Shown one piece after another: positions 1-9,100 of a stretch of DNA of 17,178 nt. Within the stretch, counting starts at the first letter, position 1. Each line of letters starts with the position of its first letter. The notes under the pieces are model-generated. The model was not told the DNA's origin. It worked only from the letters and a program-made list of their open reading frames with translations, and did not search any database. Origin of the DNA: Actinobacteria bacterium UBA3120 (GTDB lineage Bacteria; Actinomycetota; Actinomycetes; S36-B12). Both the position numbers and the translations under genes were made by a program. The stretch lies in NCBI GenBank assembly GCA_002365735.1, contig DEZY01000058.1:504-17681 (forward strand), read 5' to 3'.

Positions 1-1475
1 ATGATCATGCCTTTGTGCTTGCGCAACTCTTTGCGGGTTCTCGCGGAAAGGGCGACGGGTTGAAGCGCTGGGAGAGCGCGCGCAATCGCATCGCTTCCCA
101 GAACTCGCCGGGCAGATGCGACACTTCGGTCAACCGAGGTCAACATGGCCAAGGAGCACAACAATTCTGCGAGGTCTAGGCGCATGGCAACATCACTCGC
201 CGCGATTGATCCTTGATCTATACCGAGGAGCCAGGTGGCGCCATCTGAGCCGCGTAATAGGTGGCGGCCCGAAAGCGCGCGGTGACTCATCTGATGATCG
301 TGCAAGGTGCGGATCGCGCGCCAAGCACCATCTAGTTCAGAGTCAGTAATGTCGTCAAGTTCATCAAATGGCTTGCCAGGAATTTGTTGGTGTACCAACG
401 CGCAGGAGTCGGGACCTACTTCGGTGCTCAATACCAGTCGGGCGACGGGCGCTCCGGCCGCCTGGGCCGCATAAGCGATCAAGGCGGCGTGTTCTACTGA
501 TTTGCGCAGGTTAAAGGCACCCTTGCCGGGTTCATCACGCAAGCGCAGGCTGGTCCAAGCCGCATTGACTAATCCAGCGCCTTCAAGATCTCGGTCCAAG
601 ACAGTGACTCGAAGGGTATCGCCGCTTCGGGTAGTCGCGAGATAGCGACGTCCCTGGCTGGTGAGGTGTGCAATGCGCAATTGCGTTATGGGATAGCCAC
701 CGCGGGCAAGAGCTGCTGCGACCGCGGCGCCACTGGGCCGAGTGGTGGTGGTGCCGAGCACGTACCGGGTCAACAGGCCGATTGCCCAGCCCACCGCCAG
801 CGAGAACCCGATTCCGGCCAGTGCAATCCCAGAACTTAAGACCGTAACTGAAATGAGCGACACCACAACGACACTGGAGAGCACGTTCCACGGCCTTCGA
901 CCCATGAGTCGAGCGACGGTAATGAACGCGAGAATGCCACCGAGGATGGGGGCGGTCGAGCCATTTGAGCTGCTGGTTGAGCCTGCCATGGCTATTAAGA
1001 GCCGCGTATTGTCAAAGTTACCAATCACGATTGAGGCGATGGACAGCGCGGTAACGGCGAGGAACATGGCGACCAGTGCATCAAAAAGTTGGCGAAAGCG
1101 CCGGCGCAAAATTAGGTTGATTGAGCCCGCGATGGGAAGGCCGAGGGAGCCGATCCCACCAATTACATTGAGGATCAGGACGATAAGTGATGGGAGAAGT
1201 GCCACTCCACTTTCGATATCGGTATCTAATCCCGCCGTAGTGCTGGTTGCGAAGTAACCCAGGGCGATGGTTCCGCTGGCCAGAGCAATCGCCACGACAA
1301 AACGGGCCAGGTCAAGTGGGCGCCGAATCCGCCTGCGAATAGCCCCATCGTCAATTAGAGGGTCTTTATTGATCGGGGTCGTAGGGATTTCCGGTGCGGG
1401 ATCTGAAGCAATGTAGGGAATCGGACCGGCGATCGTGAACTGCGTTTCAATGCTTGAATCCGGTTCCGGTGCCAC
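1..1475 (-). CDS. Multi-pass membrane protein with degenerate kinase-like segment, LPG-synthase-TM (UPF0104/TIGR00374)-associated family; N-terminal 491 residues, 3' end off window
   Basis: One minus-strand frame stays open from a stop just upstream of position 1475 to the window edge. The GTG at 1475-1473 is the only sensible start after that stop. A proline-rich cytoplasmic tail (residues 1-45) leads to about six hydrophobic helices (roughly 57-76, 91-113, 134-153, 176-192, 198-217, 218-240). A soluble part follows that resembles a decayed protein or aminoglycoside kinase: VTVLDRD at 290-296 where an ATP-binding beta strand would lie, HRALSGRHLL at 398-407 in place of a catalytic loop, and LGID at 417-420 in place of DFG. 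In relatives this part precedes a C-terminal lysylphosphatidylglycerol-synthase-type transmembrane domain; that region would lie left of the window and is not seen. It is divergent from adnA, with 55 bp between. Substrate unknown; a role in lipid flipping or modification is inferred from the family only. Confidence 0.8.
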   Translation of the reverse strand, partial: MAPEPDSSIETQFTIAGPIPYIASDPAPEIPTTPINKDPLIDDGAIRRRIRRPLDLARFVVAIALASGTIALGYFATSTTAGLDTDIESGVALLPSLIVLILNVIGGIGSLGLPIAGSINLILRRRFRQLFDALVAMFLAVTALSIASIVIGNFDNTRLLIAMAGSTSSSNGSTAPILGGILAFITVARLMGRRPWNVLSSVVVVSLISVTVLSSGIALAGIGFSLAVGWAIGLLTRYVLGTTTTRPSGAAVAAALARGGYPITQLRIAHLTSQGRRYLATTRSGDTLRVTVLDRDLEGAGLVNAAWTSLRLRDEPGKGAFNLRKSVEHAALIAYAAQAAGAPVARLVLSTEVGPDSCALVHQQIPGKPFDELDDITDSELDGAWRAIRTLHDHQMSHRALSGRHLLRGSDGATWLLGIDQGSIAASDVAMRLDLAELLCSLAMLTSVDRSVASARRVLGSDAIARALPALQPVALSARTRKELRKHKGMI

Positions 1476-1481
1476 AGGGTA

Positions 1482-1487
1482 ATGGTG
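1482..1487 (-). promoter_or_regulatory. Weak candidate -10 box for the membrane protein gene
   Basis: CACCAT on the minus strand lies exactly six bases before the GTG at 1475. It keeps the key A and final T of a TANNNT box, and there is no Shine-Dalgarno sequence. A leaderless start is possible but weakly supported. Confidence 0.3.
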
Positions 1488-1530
1488 TCACAGTGTGCGC
1501 CATGTCGGTGCAGCGTGGTATTCATAGGCC

Positions 1531-4500
1531 ATGCGGTGGGAACTTGATACAACTTTGAGCGTTTCGGAGCCAATAGGTGCTGACTCTCAGCAGCAGGCCG
1601 TGATTGATCTTGTCTCGGGTCGCAACCTGGTAGTGGGTTCAGCCGGGTCAGGAAAAACGACAACGTTGATAGCGACCGTAGCTCAGCGGCTGCGTGAGGG
1701 AGTCTCACCCAGTGAAGTCCTGGTGTTGACCTACGGGAAATTAGCGGTGCGAGATTTTCGGGAAGAGCTCGCTGGGCAAGTGCAGAGCACGGTACTCCCT
1801 TACATCGGCACATTTCACGCTTTGGCCTACTCCATCGTCATGGGTGCCGGAGCTATTGGGCCCGAACCCCAAGCCCAGGAGTTACCAAGATTGCTTTCCG
1901 GCGCCGAAGAGGATGCGCGGATCCGGGACCTGATTGCGGGGCTACTCTCCGACGCCCAAGGTCCTGGAGCCTTAATCCAGTGGCCGGAGTGGTTGCGAAG
2001 TGCAGCCACCACTCACAGTTTCGCTCGCGAAGTGCGCACCGTAATTGCCCGATTAAAAGAACTTAATCAAAGTGGAACCGATCTCATTGCACTAGGTCAG
2101 GAATCGGAGCGCCCTGAGTGGGTGGTTGCCGGGCATATTGCACACAATGATGCCGAAGTCATGGCGCTGGAAAATGTCGTCGACTACAACTCACTTTTGC
2201 AGGCGGCAATTGCTCTGGCGCCCGAATCGCCGGTAGTTTCCCGGATCTCGCACATCTACATTGACGAGTATCAGGAAGTCGGTCCACTGCATCGCCAACT
2301 TCTTGGGGCACTGGCACAGCGGGCTGCGGTGCTCGTAGCGGTCGGCAACCCTCATGAAAGTGTTTTTGGTTTCCGCGGCTCTGAAACCGACATGGCCTCG
2401 GGTTTCTATGCGGAATTCCCAAGGGCGGTGTCCCATGAACTTACTAGTGCATGGCGTTTTGGACAAGAAATTGCGACCGCGGCTACCGCACCTTTTGATA
2501 ACGATCGGCAGGCCTTGGTCGGCTTCGGGGACTTTCGCGTGGACGTGGGCGCAGTAAGTATCAATAAGTACGCATCGCGTAATTCTCGCGCCGCATTTGT
2601 CGCCGAAGGGATCTACACGGCTCATATGGCAGAGGGTGTGCCATGGAAATCAATGGCGGTAATTGGTCGGGCGCGCTCGGATATTCCTTTGATTACGCGC
2701 GCACTGAATCGAGCGGGCGTGCCGGTCGTAGTCGCCACGGATGAAATCGCGTTAAAGGATGAACCCGCGGTTCAGGTCCTACTGGGACTCATTTCCCTTG
2801 CCGCGCAACCGGAGCAGGCCAGCGCCGCTGTTGTGGCAGATCTTCTGACCGGACCGATTGGCGGCCTAGACGCAAGTGAAATGCGGCGTTTGGGGCGAGC
2901 CCTTCGCGCAGTACAACCAGGGGTGAACTCGTCCCAACTGATGAGGGACCTCATCGTGGGAGAAAATTCTCGCGATTTATTGGCTCAGATCACCTTGCGG
3001 GAGGACCCGAATCTGGGCGAGTTGGGCACTCGGGTGAAAGCAATCGCCGGATTAGTGGCTCACTTGCGAACCGATATCGCCAATCACGGATCTGTTCCCG
3101 ATATTTTATGGACGGCGTGGAGTGGTGGGAAGAAACACCCCCATGGGTGGCCCCAACGCTTGCAGGCTGCCGCCTTGTCACATAGTGGAAGTGCCCATCA
3201 TGATCTGGATTCGGTCATGGCTCTTTTTGATACCGCGGCTCGATTCTCGGAGCGATCAGGTGCCGGAATAGAAAACTTTCTCACCCAATTGAAACACCAG
3301 AGTGTGCCGGCAGAACCGGTATCGGCTCGCGCACTGCGCGCGGAGGCAGTACAAGTCATGACCGTGCACCAAAGTAAAGGCCGAGAGTGGGACCGGGTAT
3401 GGATCGTGGGACTCGAGGAAGGGATTTGGCCTAATCTGGTAGCCCGCGGCAGCCTGCTCAAGGCTGAAGAAATTGGTGTTGGTGGGGCAACACCGGGTAC
3501 CAATCCGATCGCACTTTTGCGTGAGGAACGCAACCTGTTCTATGTTGCGGCCACCCGCGCGCGCGAATTACTCACCTTGACTTGCATCGACCAAGGCAAC
3601 GAAGGTGGGGATCAACCCAGTCGATTCATCCATGACGTGCAGTCCTACCAGATCACTGCTCGCACGGTGACCGGTTACCCCAAGAATCGTTCAAGTTGGG
3701 CTGGGCTCGCAGGTGACATGCGAGAGACCCTGGCGGATCCGCAGGCAAGTGCGGAACTGAAATCACGAGCCGGAGAGTTGCTCTTTCGAATGGGCCCCGG
3801 TGTTGGCCCCGAAAGCTGGTGGGGTTTGGCAGAGCTCACCCAGTCGCAGCGGCCGGTCCGTGCGGCACACCAGCCACTGCACATGTCAGGGAGCTCCTTG
3901 GACTCACTGCTGGAATGCCCATTGAAGTGGTTCTTGGACCGTGAAGTCAAAGCACAAGTTTCGCGCGGCTCTGCAACAGCTTTTGGCAGCATCGTTCATG
4001 CAATCGCTGAGTATGTAGCCAAAGGCGAGTTGGATCAAAATCCTGAGCAAATTCAGAAGCTGATCAGCGGATCCTGGCAAGCGCTAGCTTATGAAGCCAA
4101 CTGGCAGTCAGACTCTGAGCTCGCGCAGGCCTATAAAGCAGTGGAGTTGTTCCTTGACTACCACAAACTGACACCACGAGTTTTCATAGCAGCCGAGGGC
4201 AGGTATCAGACGTCACTCACGGTCACTACGCCGAGCGGAACGCGCGAGCAAATCGATCTCAGTGGGATCCTGGACCGAGTTGAAATCGAAGAATCGGGTC
4301 GTCTAGTCGCAATAGATTTTAAAAATGTCAAGTCTGCGCCCGCAAAAGCAGCGCTAGCCCAGAACGGTCAATTGGGGATTTATCAATTGCTACTGCGAGA
4401 TCACCAAGTTGTCGAATTAGACGCCGAAGGCGAGGCCCCACTTTTCGGTGCCGCCCTTGTGCAATTACGAGTCGACGCATCAAAGCCAAAAGTGCAAATC

Positions 4501-4713
4501 CAGGAGGCGATTAATTTTGATGATTCACCCACGTGGATTGAAGTAAAACTCGGTGAAGCAGCGGAAATCATCCGCTCCGAAGCCTTTGTTCCGCAGGTGA
4601 ACCCCTCGTGTCGGTACTGCGCCTACACCCGTGTGTGTCCGACCCAATCATCCGATATTTTCAGTAGAGAACTGATTGACGAGAGTGAGAGCAATGACGA
4701 CGCAATCGCATAA
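1531..4713 (+). CDS. adnA: AdnA, subunit of AdnAB double-strand-break resection helicase-nuclease
   Basis: Encodes 1060 residues, the usual size for AdnA. With AdnB it should form the ATP-driven motor-nuclease that resects DNA ends for recombination, the actinobacterial counterpart of RecBCD/AddAB. The N-terminal part is a UvrD-like SF1 motor: Walker A GSAGSGKT at 36-43, DEYQ Walker B at 245-248, motif V around VMTVHQSKG, and motif VI FYVAATRAR. The C-terminal part is a RecB-type nuclease: H823, D915, D929 and K931 (IDFKN). Cysteines 796, 1027, 1030 and 1036 fit an iron-sulfur staple. Oddity: motif III reads GNPHESVFGFRG, where GDPDQSIYGFRG would be typical, so the usual Asp and Gln are Asn273 and Glu276. 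This may mean a weakened ATPase. No clear Shine-Dalgarno precedes the ATG. It is first in the pair with adnB, and gene order plus the N-terminal sequence of the next gene assign this one as A. Confidence 0.9.
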   Translation: MRWELDTTLSVSEPIGADSQQQAVIDLVSGRNLVVGSAGSGKTTTLIATVAQRLREGVSPSEVLVLTYGKLAVRDFREELAGQVQSTVLPYIGTFHALAYSIVMGAGAIGPEPQAQELPRLLSGAEEDARIRDLIAGLLSDAQGPGALIQWPEWLRSAATTHSFAREVRTVIARLKELNQSGTDLIALGQESERPEWVVAGHIAHNDAEVMALENVVDYNSLLQAAIALAPESPVVSRISHIYIDEYQEVGPLHRQLLGALAQRAAVLVAVGNPHESVFGFRGSETDMASGFYAEFPRAVSHELTSAWRFGQEIATAATAPFDNDRQALVGFGDFRVDVGAVSINKYASRNSRAAFVAEGIYTAHMAEGVPWKSMAVIGRARSDIPLITRALNRAGVPVVVATDEIALKDEPAVQVLLGLISLAAQPEQASAAVVADLLTGPIGGLDASEMRRLGRALRAVQPGVNSSQLMRDLIVGENSRDLLAQITLREDPNLGELGTRVKAIAGLVAHLRTDIANHGSVPDILWTAWSGGKKHPHGWPQRLQAAALSHSGSAHHDLDSVMALFDTAARFSERSGAGIENFLTQLKHQSVPAEPVSARALRAEAVQVMTVHQSKGREWDRVWIVGLEEGIWPNLVARGSLLKAEEIGVGGATPGTNPIALLREERNLFYVAATRARELLTLTCIDQGNEGGDQPSRFIHDVQSYQITARTVTGYPKNRSSWAGLAGDMRETLADPQASAELKSRAGELLFRMGPGVGPESWWGLAELTQSQRPVRAAHQPLHMSGSSLDSLLECPLKWFLDREVKAQVSRGSATAFGSIVHAIAEYVAKGELDQNPEQIQKLISGSWQALAYEANWQSDSELAQAYKAVELFLDYHKLTPRVFIAAEGRYQTSLTVTTPSGTREQIDLSGILDRVEIEESGRLVAIDFKNVKSAPAKAALAQNGQLGIYQLLLRDHQVVELDAEGEAPLFGAALVQLRVDASKPKVQIQEAINFDDSPTWIEVKLGEAAEIIRSEAFVPQVNPSCRYCAYTRVCPTQSSDIFSRELIDESESNDDAIA
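4681..4690 (+). promoter_or_regulatory. Ribosome binding site deciding the adnB start
   Basis: The purine run GAGAGTGAGA inside the 3' end of adnA lies four bases from the ATG at 4694. It favours that ATG over the in-frame TTG at 4676, which would lengthen the protein by six residues. Confidence 0.5.
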
Positions 4714-7700
4714 CGAACTCAGCGACGCAGATCTCGCGCACATTCTGGGTTTTTCGCTGTCAGAACAACAATTGAGCGCCGTCAAGGCTCCGCGCGAACC
4801 GGCTGTGATGGTGGCCGGTGCAGGTTCAGGGAAAACCACATCAATGTCGGCACGCATTGCATTTCTGATTGGAAGCGGCTACCTCACACCTGAGCAAGTT
4901 CTTGGGCTCACCTTCACGACTAAGGCAACTGCACAATTACTGGAATCGGCCCGGTCGCGAATTTCTACGTTAATGGAATTGGATCCACAAAGTTTCACAT
5001 CTGAGACTGGCGATCCGGTAATTGCGACCTACAACTCCTTTGCATCGGGGATTGTCAAGGAATTTGGAGCCCTCCTTGGGCGCGATTTCAGCACCGATGT
5101 GTTGACCGACGGGGAAAGGCAACAGTTGGCTTACCGGCTGGTGTGCAACACACAGCGAGACCTCTCTGGCATCTCTGTAGGCCCGGCAAAATTGACTTCG
5201 GAGTTGTTGGCACTTGATTCCGAGCTGAGTGAACTGGCGATTGACCCGGCGAGCGTGATCGAATACGACCTGAAATTGATCTCCTACGTTGCTGGCTTGC
5301 ACGGATCAAATGCATCACTGCGGAAAATTGCGAGTACTTCGGGCCGGCGGATTGCTCTTGCGCGCATGGTACAAGATTGGCGCGAGTTAAAGAAAGAACG
5401 TGAACTTATTGAGTTCTCCGACCAAGTTCGATTAGCCACCAAGATCGTAACCCAATTTCCGCAGGTCGCCATGCAGATTCGATCCCGCTTTGAGATCGCG
5501 TTACTTGATGAATATCAGGACACGTCCATTAGCCAACGTATTCTTTTGGAGACAATATTTTCGGGTGGGTTTCCGGTCACGGCAGTGGGAGATCCGTGCC
5601 AGGCGATTTACGGTTGGCGTGGGGCCAGCGTTGAGAACATCAACAGCTTCCCGCGTCAATTTCGGACTAAAGATGATCAGCCAGCGAGTGTGTATCCGCT
5701 TTCAGCAAATCGTCGTTCCGGGGTACAAATTCTTGAGTTGGCAAATCTCATTTCGGAAAATTTACGGGCTGAGCACCCGAGTGTGCAAAAGCTGGATCCT
5801 ACCCGCGAGCTTCAGGGAAACATCACCCTTGCACTCTTCGACTTCGCCGATCAAGAGATTACCTGGATGGCAGACCGGATCGCCGAGCAGCACGAAGCGA
5901 TTCACGCTGCTGGCCTTGGTGACGACATTGCCGTGCTGGCGGCAACGGGAAACTATTTGCTGCGCATGCGGGATGCATTGCAGCAGCGGGGGATCCCGGT
6001 GCAATTGCATTCGGCGGCCGGACTGCTCTCGCACCCGCTCGTGATCGATCTACGCGCAATCCTGGAAGTTATTCACGAACCCACTGCCAATCCCTCATTC
6101 GTGCGCTGGGCAAGTGGCGTCAAGTGGCGGATCGGAGCGCGGGACTTGGCGGCACTAGGTGCGCGCGCTGCTGAACTCGCGAAGACGATTGAACAACCCA
6201 GTGGTGCCAGTGTCCACGAAGCCGACAGTATCGACCAGGCGCTGAGTTCGGCAGTCGAAGGAATCGATTTAGTCGACATTGTCTCGCTCTCGGATGCACT
6301 ATTTGACCTTGGCCCGCTTGACCACTATTCAACTAGTGCGATTGATCGCTTCGGGAAAATGGCTGGTGTGATCCGATCCGTGCGCCCACATGCGGGGGAG
6401 CCACTGGTTGAATTTCTTGGGCGGGTTATTCGCGCGACTGGAATCGATGTACAAAGTCAACTTAATGCCAGTGACGCAATTGCAGTCAACGAATTGATTA
6501 ATTTGGCAGCGGACTTCACAGATGCTGACGGTCGAGTTTCACTCGGCGCATTTATTTCTCGGCTCAACGACATCGAGAGATTCGACATTACTCTGGATTT
6601 CGAGCAGCCGGTGGAAAAAGGCGCGGTGCAGCTCATCACCATCTACAAGGCAAAGGGTCTGGAGTACACGCACGTGTACCTCCCTAACCTCAGCGACAAG
6701 GCTTTTCCCGGCGGCCAAGCGCGCAGTAATTGGAGTACAGATGCGACTATGGCGCCCTGGCCCCTGCGCCAAGACGCGCCACCTGCGATCGCCGCGTTTC
6801 CTGATTACAGCCTGACCAAACTCTCGGAAACAGATCTCAAGAATGGCTACTTGGCGCACTTCGAGTCGCTCAAAGAGCGTGAGGTTGAGCGGTTGGCCTA
6901 CGTGGCATTGACCCGCGCTAAAGACTCATTAACTCTCACCGGTAGCTGGTGGGGCGTGAATTGGAAAACCCCCCATGGCCCACACCCGTTCTTGACAGCA
7001 GCCCATGACCTCCTTGCCGGGACTAGCGCCCACATTCCTTTTTGGGCGCCCAGCCCGGATGGTGATCGACCCGAGCGAGCTGAAGATCCCGGGGAGTGGC
7101 CGTGGCCTCTGCCGGTACCCCAAGGCACCCGGGAGGGCTTGGTTCGACAATCCGAATACGTGCATGAGAGCACGACCCCGCTGGCAGAAGTGACCGAAAA
7201 TGACAGTGCCACCGTGGATCGTTGGGAAAGCGCACTGGCGGCGTTGCAGCGCGAACGTGAACGGCTTCATTTGCCGGTCCGCACGATTGCCTTGCCGCGG
7301 AGTCTGGGAGCGAGCAGCATGCTGCGTGCAATGCGCGAACCTGAAGTTCTCGCAGTAGAACTTGCCCGGCCTATGCCCCAACAGCCGAACTACATTGCAG
7401 CCCGAGGTACTGAAATCCATGCATTTATTGAAACCCATTACGACCGGGCGACACTATTTGACTGGGATGAATTGGAGGGGGCTTGGGATCGGACGGGAAC
7501 AGACACTGAATCAGTGCGCAGCCTCAAAAGCGCATTTCTCTCGAGTCGCTTTGCACGCCTGAGCCCGGTCGCGGTTGAACAGCAATTCAGCCTGACGATT
7601 TGGGGCCGCTTTGTAACAGGGTACATCGATGCAGTGTTTGAAATTGATGGCCGGTATTTAGTCGTTGACTGGAAAACTGGGGGTACCGATCACCTTGATC

Positions 7701-7855
7701 CAACCCAACTCGCTTTTTATCGACTTGCGTGGGCACAAATCGCTGGAGTGGATTGGAAAGAGGTCGACACCGCGTTTGTCATGCTGGCATTAGGAACTGA
7801 ACTACCGGTTGACACCGATGGAATTATTCACGACCTGGAACGTCAATTGGCGTAG
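4694..7855 (+). CDS. adnB: AdnB, lead motor-nuclease subunit of AdnAB
   Basis: Encodes 1053 residues from the ATG at 4694. The N-terminus (ADLAHILGF..., then AVMVAGAGSGKT) matches the mycobacterial AdnB opening as I recall it. All SF1 motifs are intact: Walker A with Lys47, motif Ia LTFTTKA, DEYQD at 272-276, motif III GDPCQAIYGWRG, motif V ITIYKAKGLEY, and motif VI AYVALTRAK. The RecB-type nuclease has His909, Asp979, Asp992 and Lys994 (VDWKTGG), then QLAFYRLAW. Unlike AdnA, its C-terminus lacks cysteines for an iron-sulfur cluster. From what is known of mycobacterial AdnAB, the B subunit is the main ATPase, which fits its better-kept motifs here. The ORF overlaps adnA by 20 nt, indicating translational coupling and equal subunit supply. 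Its last 32 bases overlap the convergent acyltransferase gene. Confidence 0.92.
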   Translation: MTTQSHNELSDADLAHILGFSLSEQQLSAVKAPREPAVMVAGAGSGKTTSMSARIAFLIGSGYLTPEQVLGLTFTTKATAQLLESARSRISTLMELDPQSFTSETGDPVIATYNSFASGIVKEFGALLGRDFSTDVLTDGERQQLAYRLVCNTQRDLSGISVGPAKLTSELLALDSELSELAIDPASVIEYDLKLISYVAGLHGSNASLRKIASTSGRRIALARMVQDWRELKKERELIEFSDQVRLATKIVTQFPQVAMQIRSRFEIALLDEYQDTSISQRILLETIFSGGFPVTAVGDPCQAIYGWRGASVENINSFPRQFRTKDDQPASVYPLSANRRSGVQILELANLISENLRAEHPSVQKLDPTRELQGNITLALFDFADQEITWMADRIAEQHEAIHAAGLGDDIAVLAATGNYLLRMRDALQQRGIPVQLHSAAGLLSHPLVIDLRAILEVIHEPTANPSFVRWASGVKWRIGARDLAALGARAAELAKTIEQPSGASVHEADSIDQALSSAVEGIDLVDIVSLSDALFDLGPLDHYSTSAIDRFGKMAGVIRSVRPHAGEPLVEFLGRVIRATGIDVQSQLNASDAIAVNELINLAADFTDADGRVSLGAFISRLNDIERFDITLDFEQPVEKGAVQLITIYKAKGLEYTHVYLPNLSDKAFPGGQARSNWSTDATMAPWPLRQDAPPAIAAFPDYSLTKLSETDLKNGYLAHFESLKEREVERLAYVALTRAKDSLTLTGSWWGVNWKTPHGPHPFLTAAHDLLAGTSAHIPFWAPSPDGDRPERAEDPGEWPWPLPVPQGTREGLVRQSEYVHESTTPLAEVTENDSATVDRWESALAALQRERERLHLPVRTIALPRSLGASSMLRAMREPEVLAVELARPMPQQPNYIAARGTEIHAFIETHYDRATLFDWDELEGAWDRTGTDTESVRSLKSAFLSSRFARLSPVAVEQQFSLTIWGRFVTGYIDAVFEIDGRYLVVDWKTGGTDHLDPTQLAFYRLAWAQIAGVDWKEVDTAFVMLALGTELPVDTDGIIHDLERQLA

Positions 7856-9068
7856 CAGTTGTAGGGTCAGTTGAGTCAACAATGGCCTCCCCCGCTTCCT
7901 CGGTGGGAGTGGGGCGAATTCCAATCCAAGTGCGCATCCGAATCCGCGCAGGCTCTTCAACAAGACGCCACATCACATAGGCAATCACAAACGACATGCC
8001 AAGCAGAAATACAACCGATAGCGCGTACAAGGGCCCACTTTCAATACCCAGGGCTTTCATCCCCGCGCGCCAAAGTCCGAACCAGACAAGATGAGTCATG
8101 TACAGCGAATAGGAGATAAATCCCCCAAACACCATAATTTTGGTTGCGAGCAGATTTGCCATGCCGCGACGCGACAGTGCAAGGACGCCAATCCACGCGA
8201 TCAGAAGGGGTACTAGCGTGAGATGAAAAAGGGGAGGAAGCGGCTCAGCATCTGGATCTGTGGAAGTAATGGGCGAGACAGCGGCAGGAAGCCAAGCCAA
8301 AAACACGGAAGCGGCGACAACAATTGCTGGCAAGACAAAGGCCAATACATCGCACACGGCCGCCGCGCGATCAGAGTCACGAAGTCGATCCACGATCAAG
8401 TAGGAAATTGCACCGGCGGTAAAGGCGGTAAGAACTCGGTAAGTAGAACCCCAATTTTCCGTGTAATAAGGGTCCGAGGATCCCAGCCCGTAAATAACCA
8501 ATGGTGTAAGTGACATGATCCAGAAAAGGCACAAAGCCCAAGTGGGTAAATGCTTATGCATTCGCCACAAAACAAGTGCCATGAACGGGAAAATTAGATA
8601 TGCGAGCCATTCCATTGAAAGTGACCACGCCACGAAGTTCCATCCCCGTTGCGGGTCTGAGCCCCACTCCTGTATCAAGAGCAGATTCTTAATGAAATCC
8701 CATGGGTTAAGCCAGCTCCGGTCCAGTTCCTCACCGGTAACGATTGATTGAGCAAAAACAGCAAAGCCAGCGACCAAAAGCATGACCAAATGGACGGGAT
8801 AGATGCGTGCGAGCCGTAGCCACAAAAACTTCACGGACTTATCCACTTTGAGCCGCTCACCGAGTGAACTCAAATAGGTGTGCGCCAAGATGAAACCAGA
8901 AAGGGCGAAAAATAGATCCACGCCCAGTCGGCCGACCCGAATAAAATCTGGGAGAACGGGCATGCTCAACAATCCAATTGCGTCCAAGGGGCCCTGCGAG
9001 TGGTAGAGCAAAACCCAGACAGCAGCAACTAAACGAATGCCGGTGAGTTGCCTAATAAACACGTTCAC
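7824..9068 (-). CDS. Acyltransferase-3 family (OafA/YrhL-like) integral membrane acyltransferase
   Basis: About 414 residues from the GTG at 9068; a TTG at 9074 is the longer alternative but falls between a good -10 box and the GTG. Hydrophobic helices span nearly the whole protein (about ten). Family hallmarks are visible: RLVAAVWVLLYHS near the N-terminus (conserved Arg12 and His23), GVDLFFALSGFILAH around residues 49-63, and WSLSMEWLAYLIFP in the middle. The C-terminal tail of about 40 residues is hydrophilic. Such enzymes move acetyl or longer acyl groups onto sugars or lipids of the cell surface; the substrate here cannot be read from sequence. It sits between adnB and nudC on the opposite strand, so it is not part of the repair operon and may be a lineage-specific insertion. 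Confidence 0.88.
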   Translation of the reverse strand: MNVFIRQLTGIRLVAAVWVLLYHSQGPLDAIGLLSMPVLPDFIRVGRLGVDLFFALSGFILAHTYLSSLGERLKVDKSVKFLWLRLARIYPVHLVMLLVAGFAVFAQSIVTGEELDRSWLNPWDFIKNLLLIQEWGSDPQRGWNFVAWSLSMEWLAYLIFPFMALVLWRMHKHLPTWALCLFWIMSLTPLVIYGLGSSDPYYTENWGSTYRVLTAFTAGAISYLIVDRLRDSDRAAAVCDVLAFVLPAIVVAASVFLAWLPAAVSPITSTDPDAEPLPPLFHLTLVPLLIAWIGVLALSRRGMANLLATKIMVFGGFISYSLYMTHLVWFGLWRAGMKALGIESGPLYALSVVFLLGMSFVIAYVMWRLVEEPARIRMRTWIGIRPTPTEEAGEAIVDSTDPTTATPIDVPGRE

Positions 9069-9074
9069 GGTCAA

Positions 9075-9080
9075 AGCCTA
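9075..9080 (-). promoter_or_regulatory. Candidate -10 box for a leaderless acyltransferase mRNA
   Basis: TAGGCT on the minus strand is a good TANNNT match and lies exactly six bases before the GTG at 9068, so transcription could start on the start codon. No clear -35 or Shine-Dalgarno is seen. Confidence 0.55.
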
Positions 9081-9100
9081 TGTGCAGGTGATCTATTCAG

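Noticed and set aside
583..891. 102-residue minus-strand open frame
   Set aside because: Out-of-frame shadow of the membrane protein; His- and Arg-rich low-complexity translation with no usable start signal.
742..1257. 171-residue plus-strand open frame
   Set aside because: It lies antisense to the transmembrane part of the left-edge membrane protein, has no family resemblance, and the minus frame shows clear helices and kinase-like motifs.
1476..1530. LexA/SOS box before adnA
   Set aside because: I looked for a TCGAAC-type dyad in the divergent region and found none; only a short CACAGTGTG dyad is present, too small to call.
1355..1813. 152-residue minus-strand open frame crossing the adnA start
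   Set aside because: Overlaps both the membrane protein N-terminus in another frame and the adnA Walker A region; no domain seen.
4676..4693. TTG start for adnB, six residues longer
   Set aside because: The purine-rich ribosome site at 4681-4690 serves the ATG at 4694 and would lie inside the longer reading frame.
6929..7438. 169-residue minus-strand open frame inside adnB
   Set aside because: Antisense shadow of the well-conserved AdnB coding sequence; no motif or start signal.
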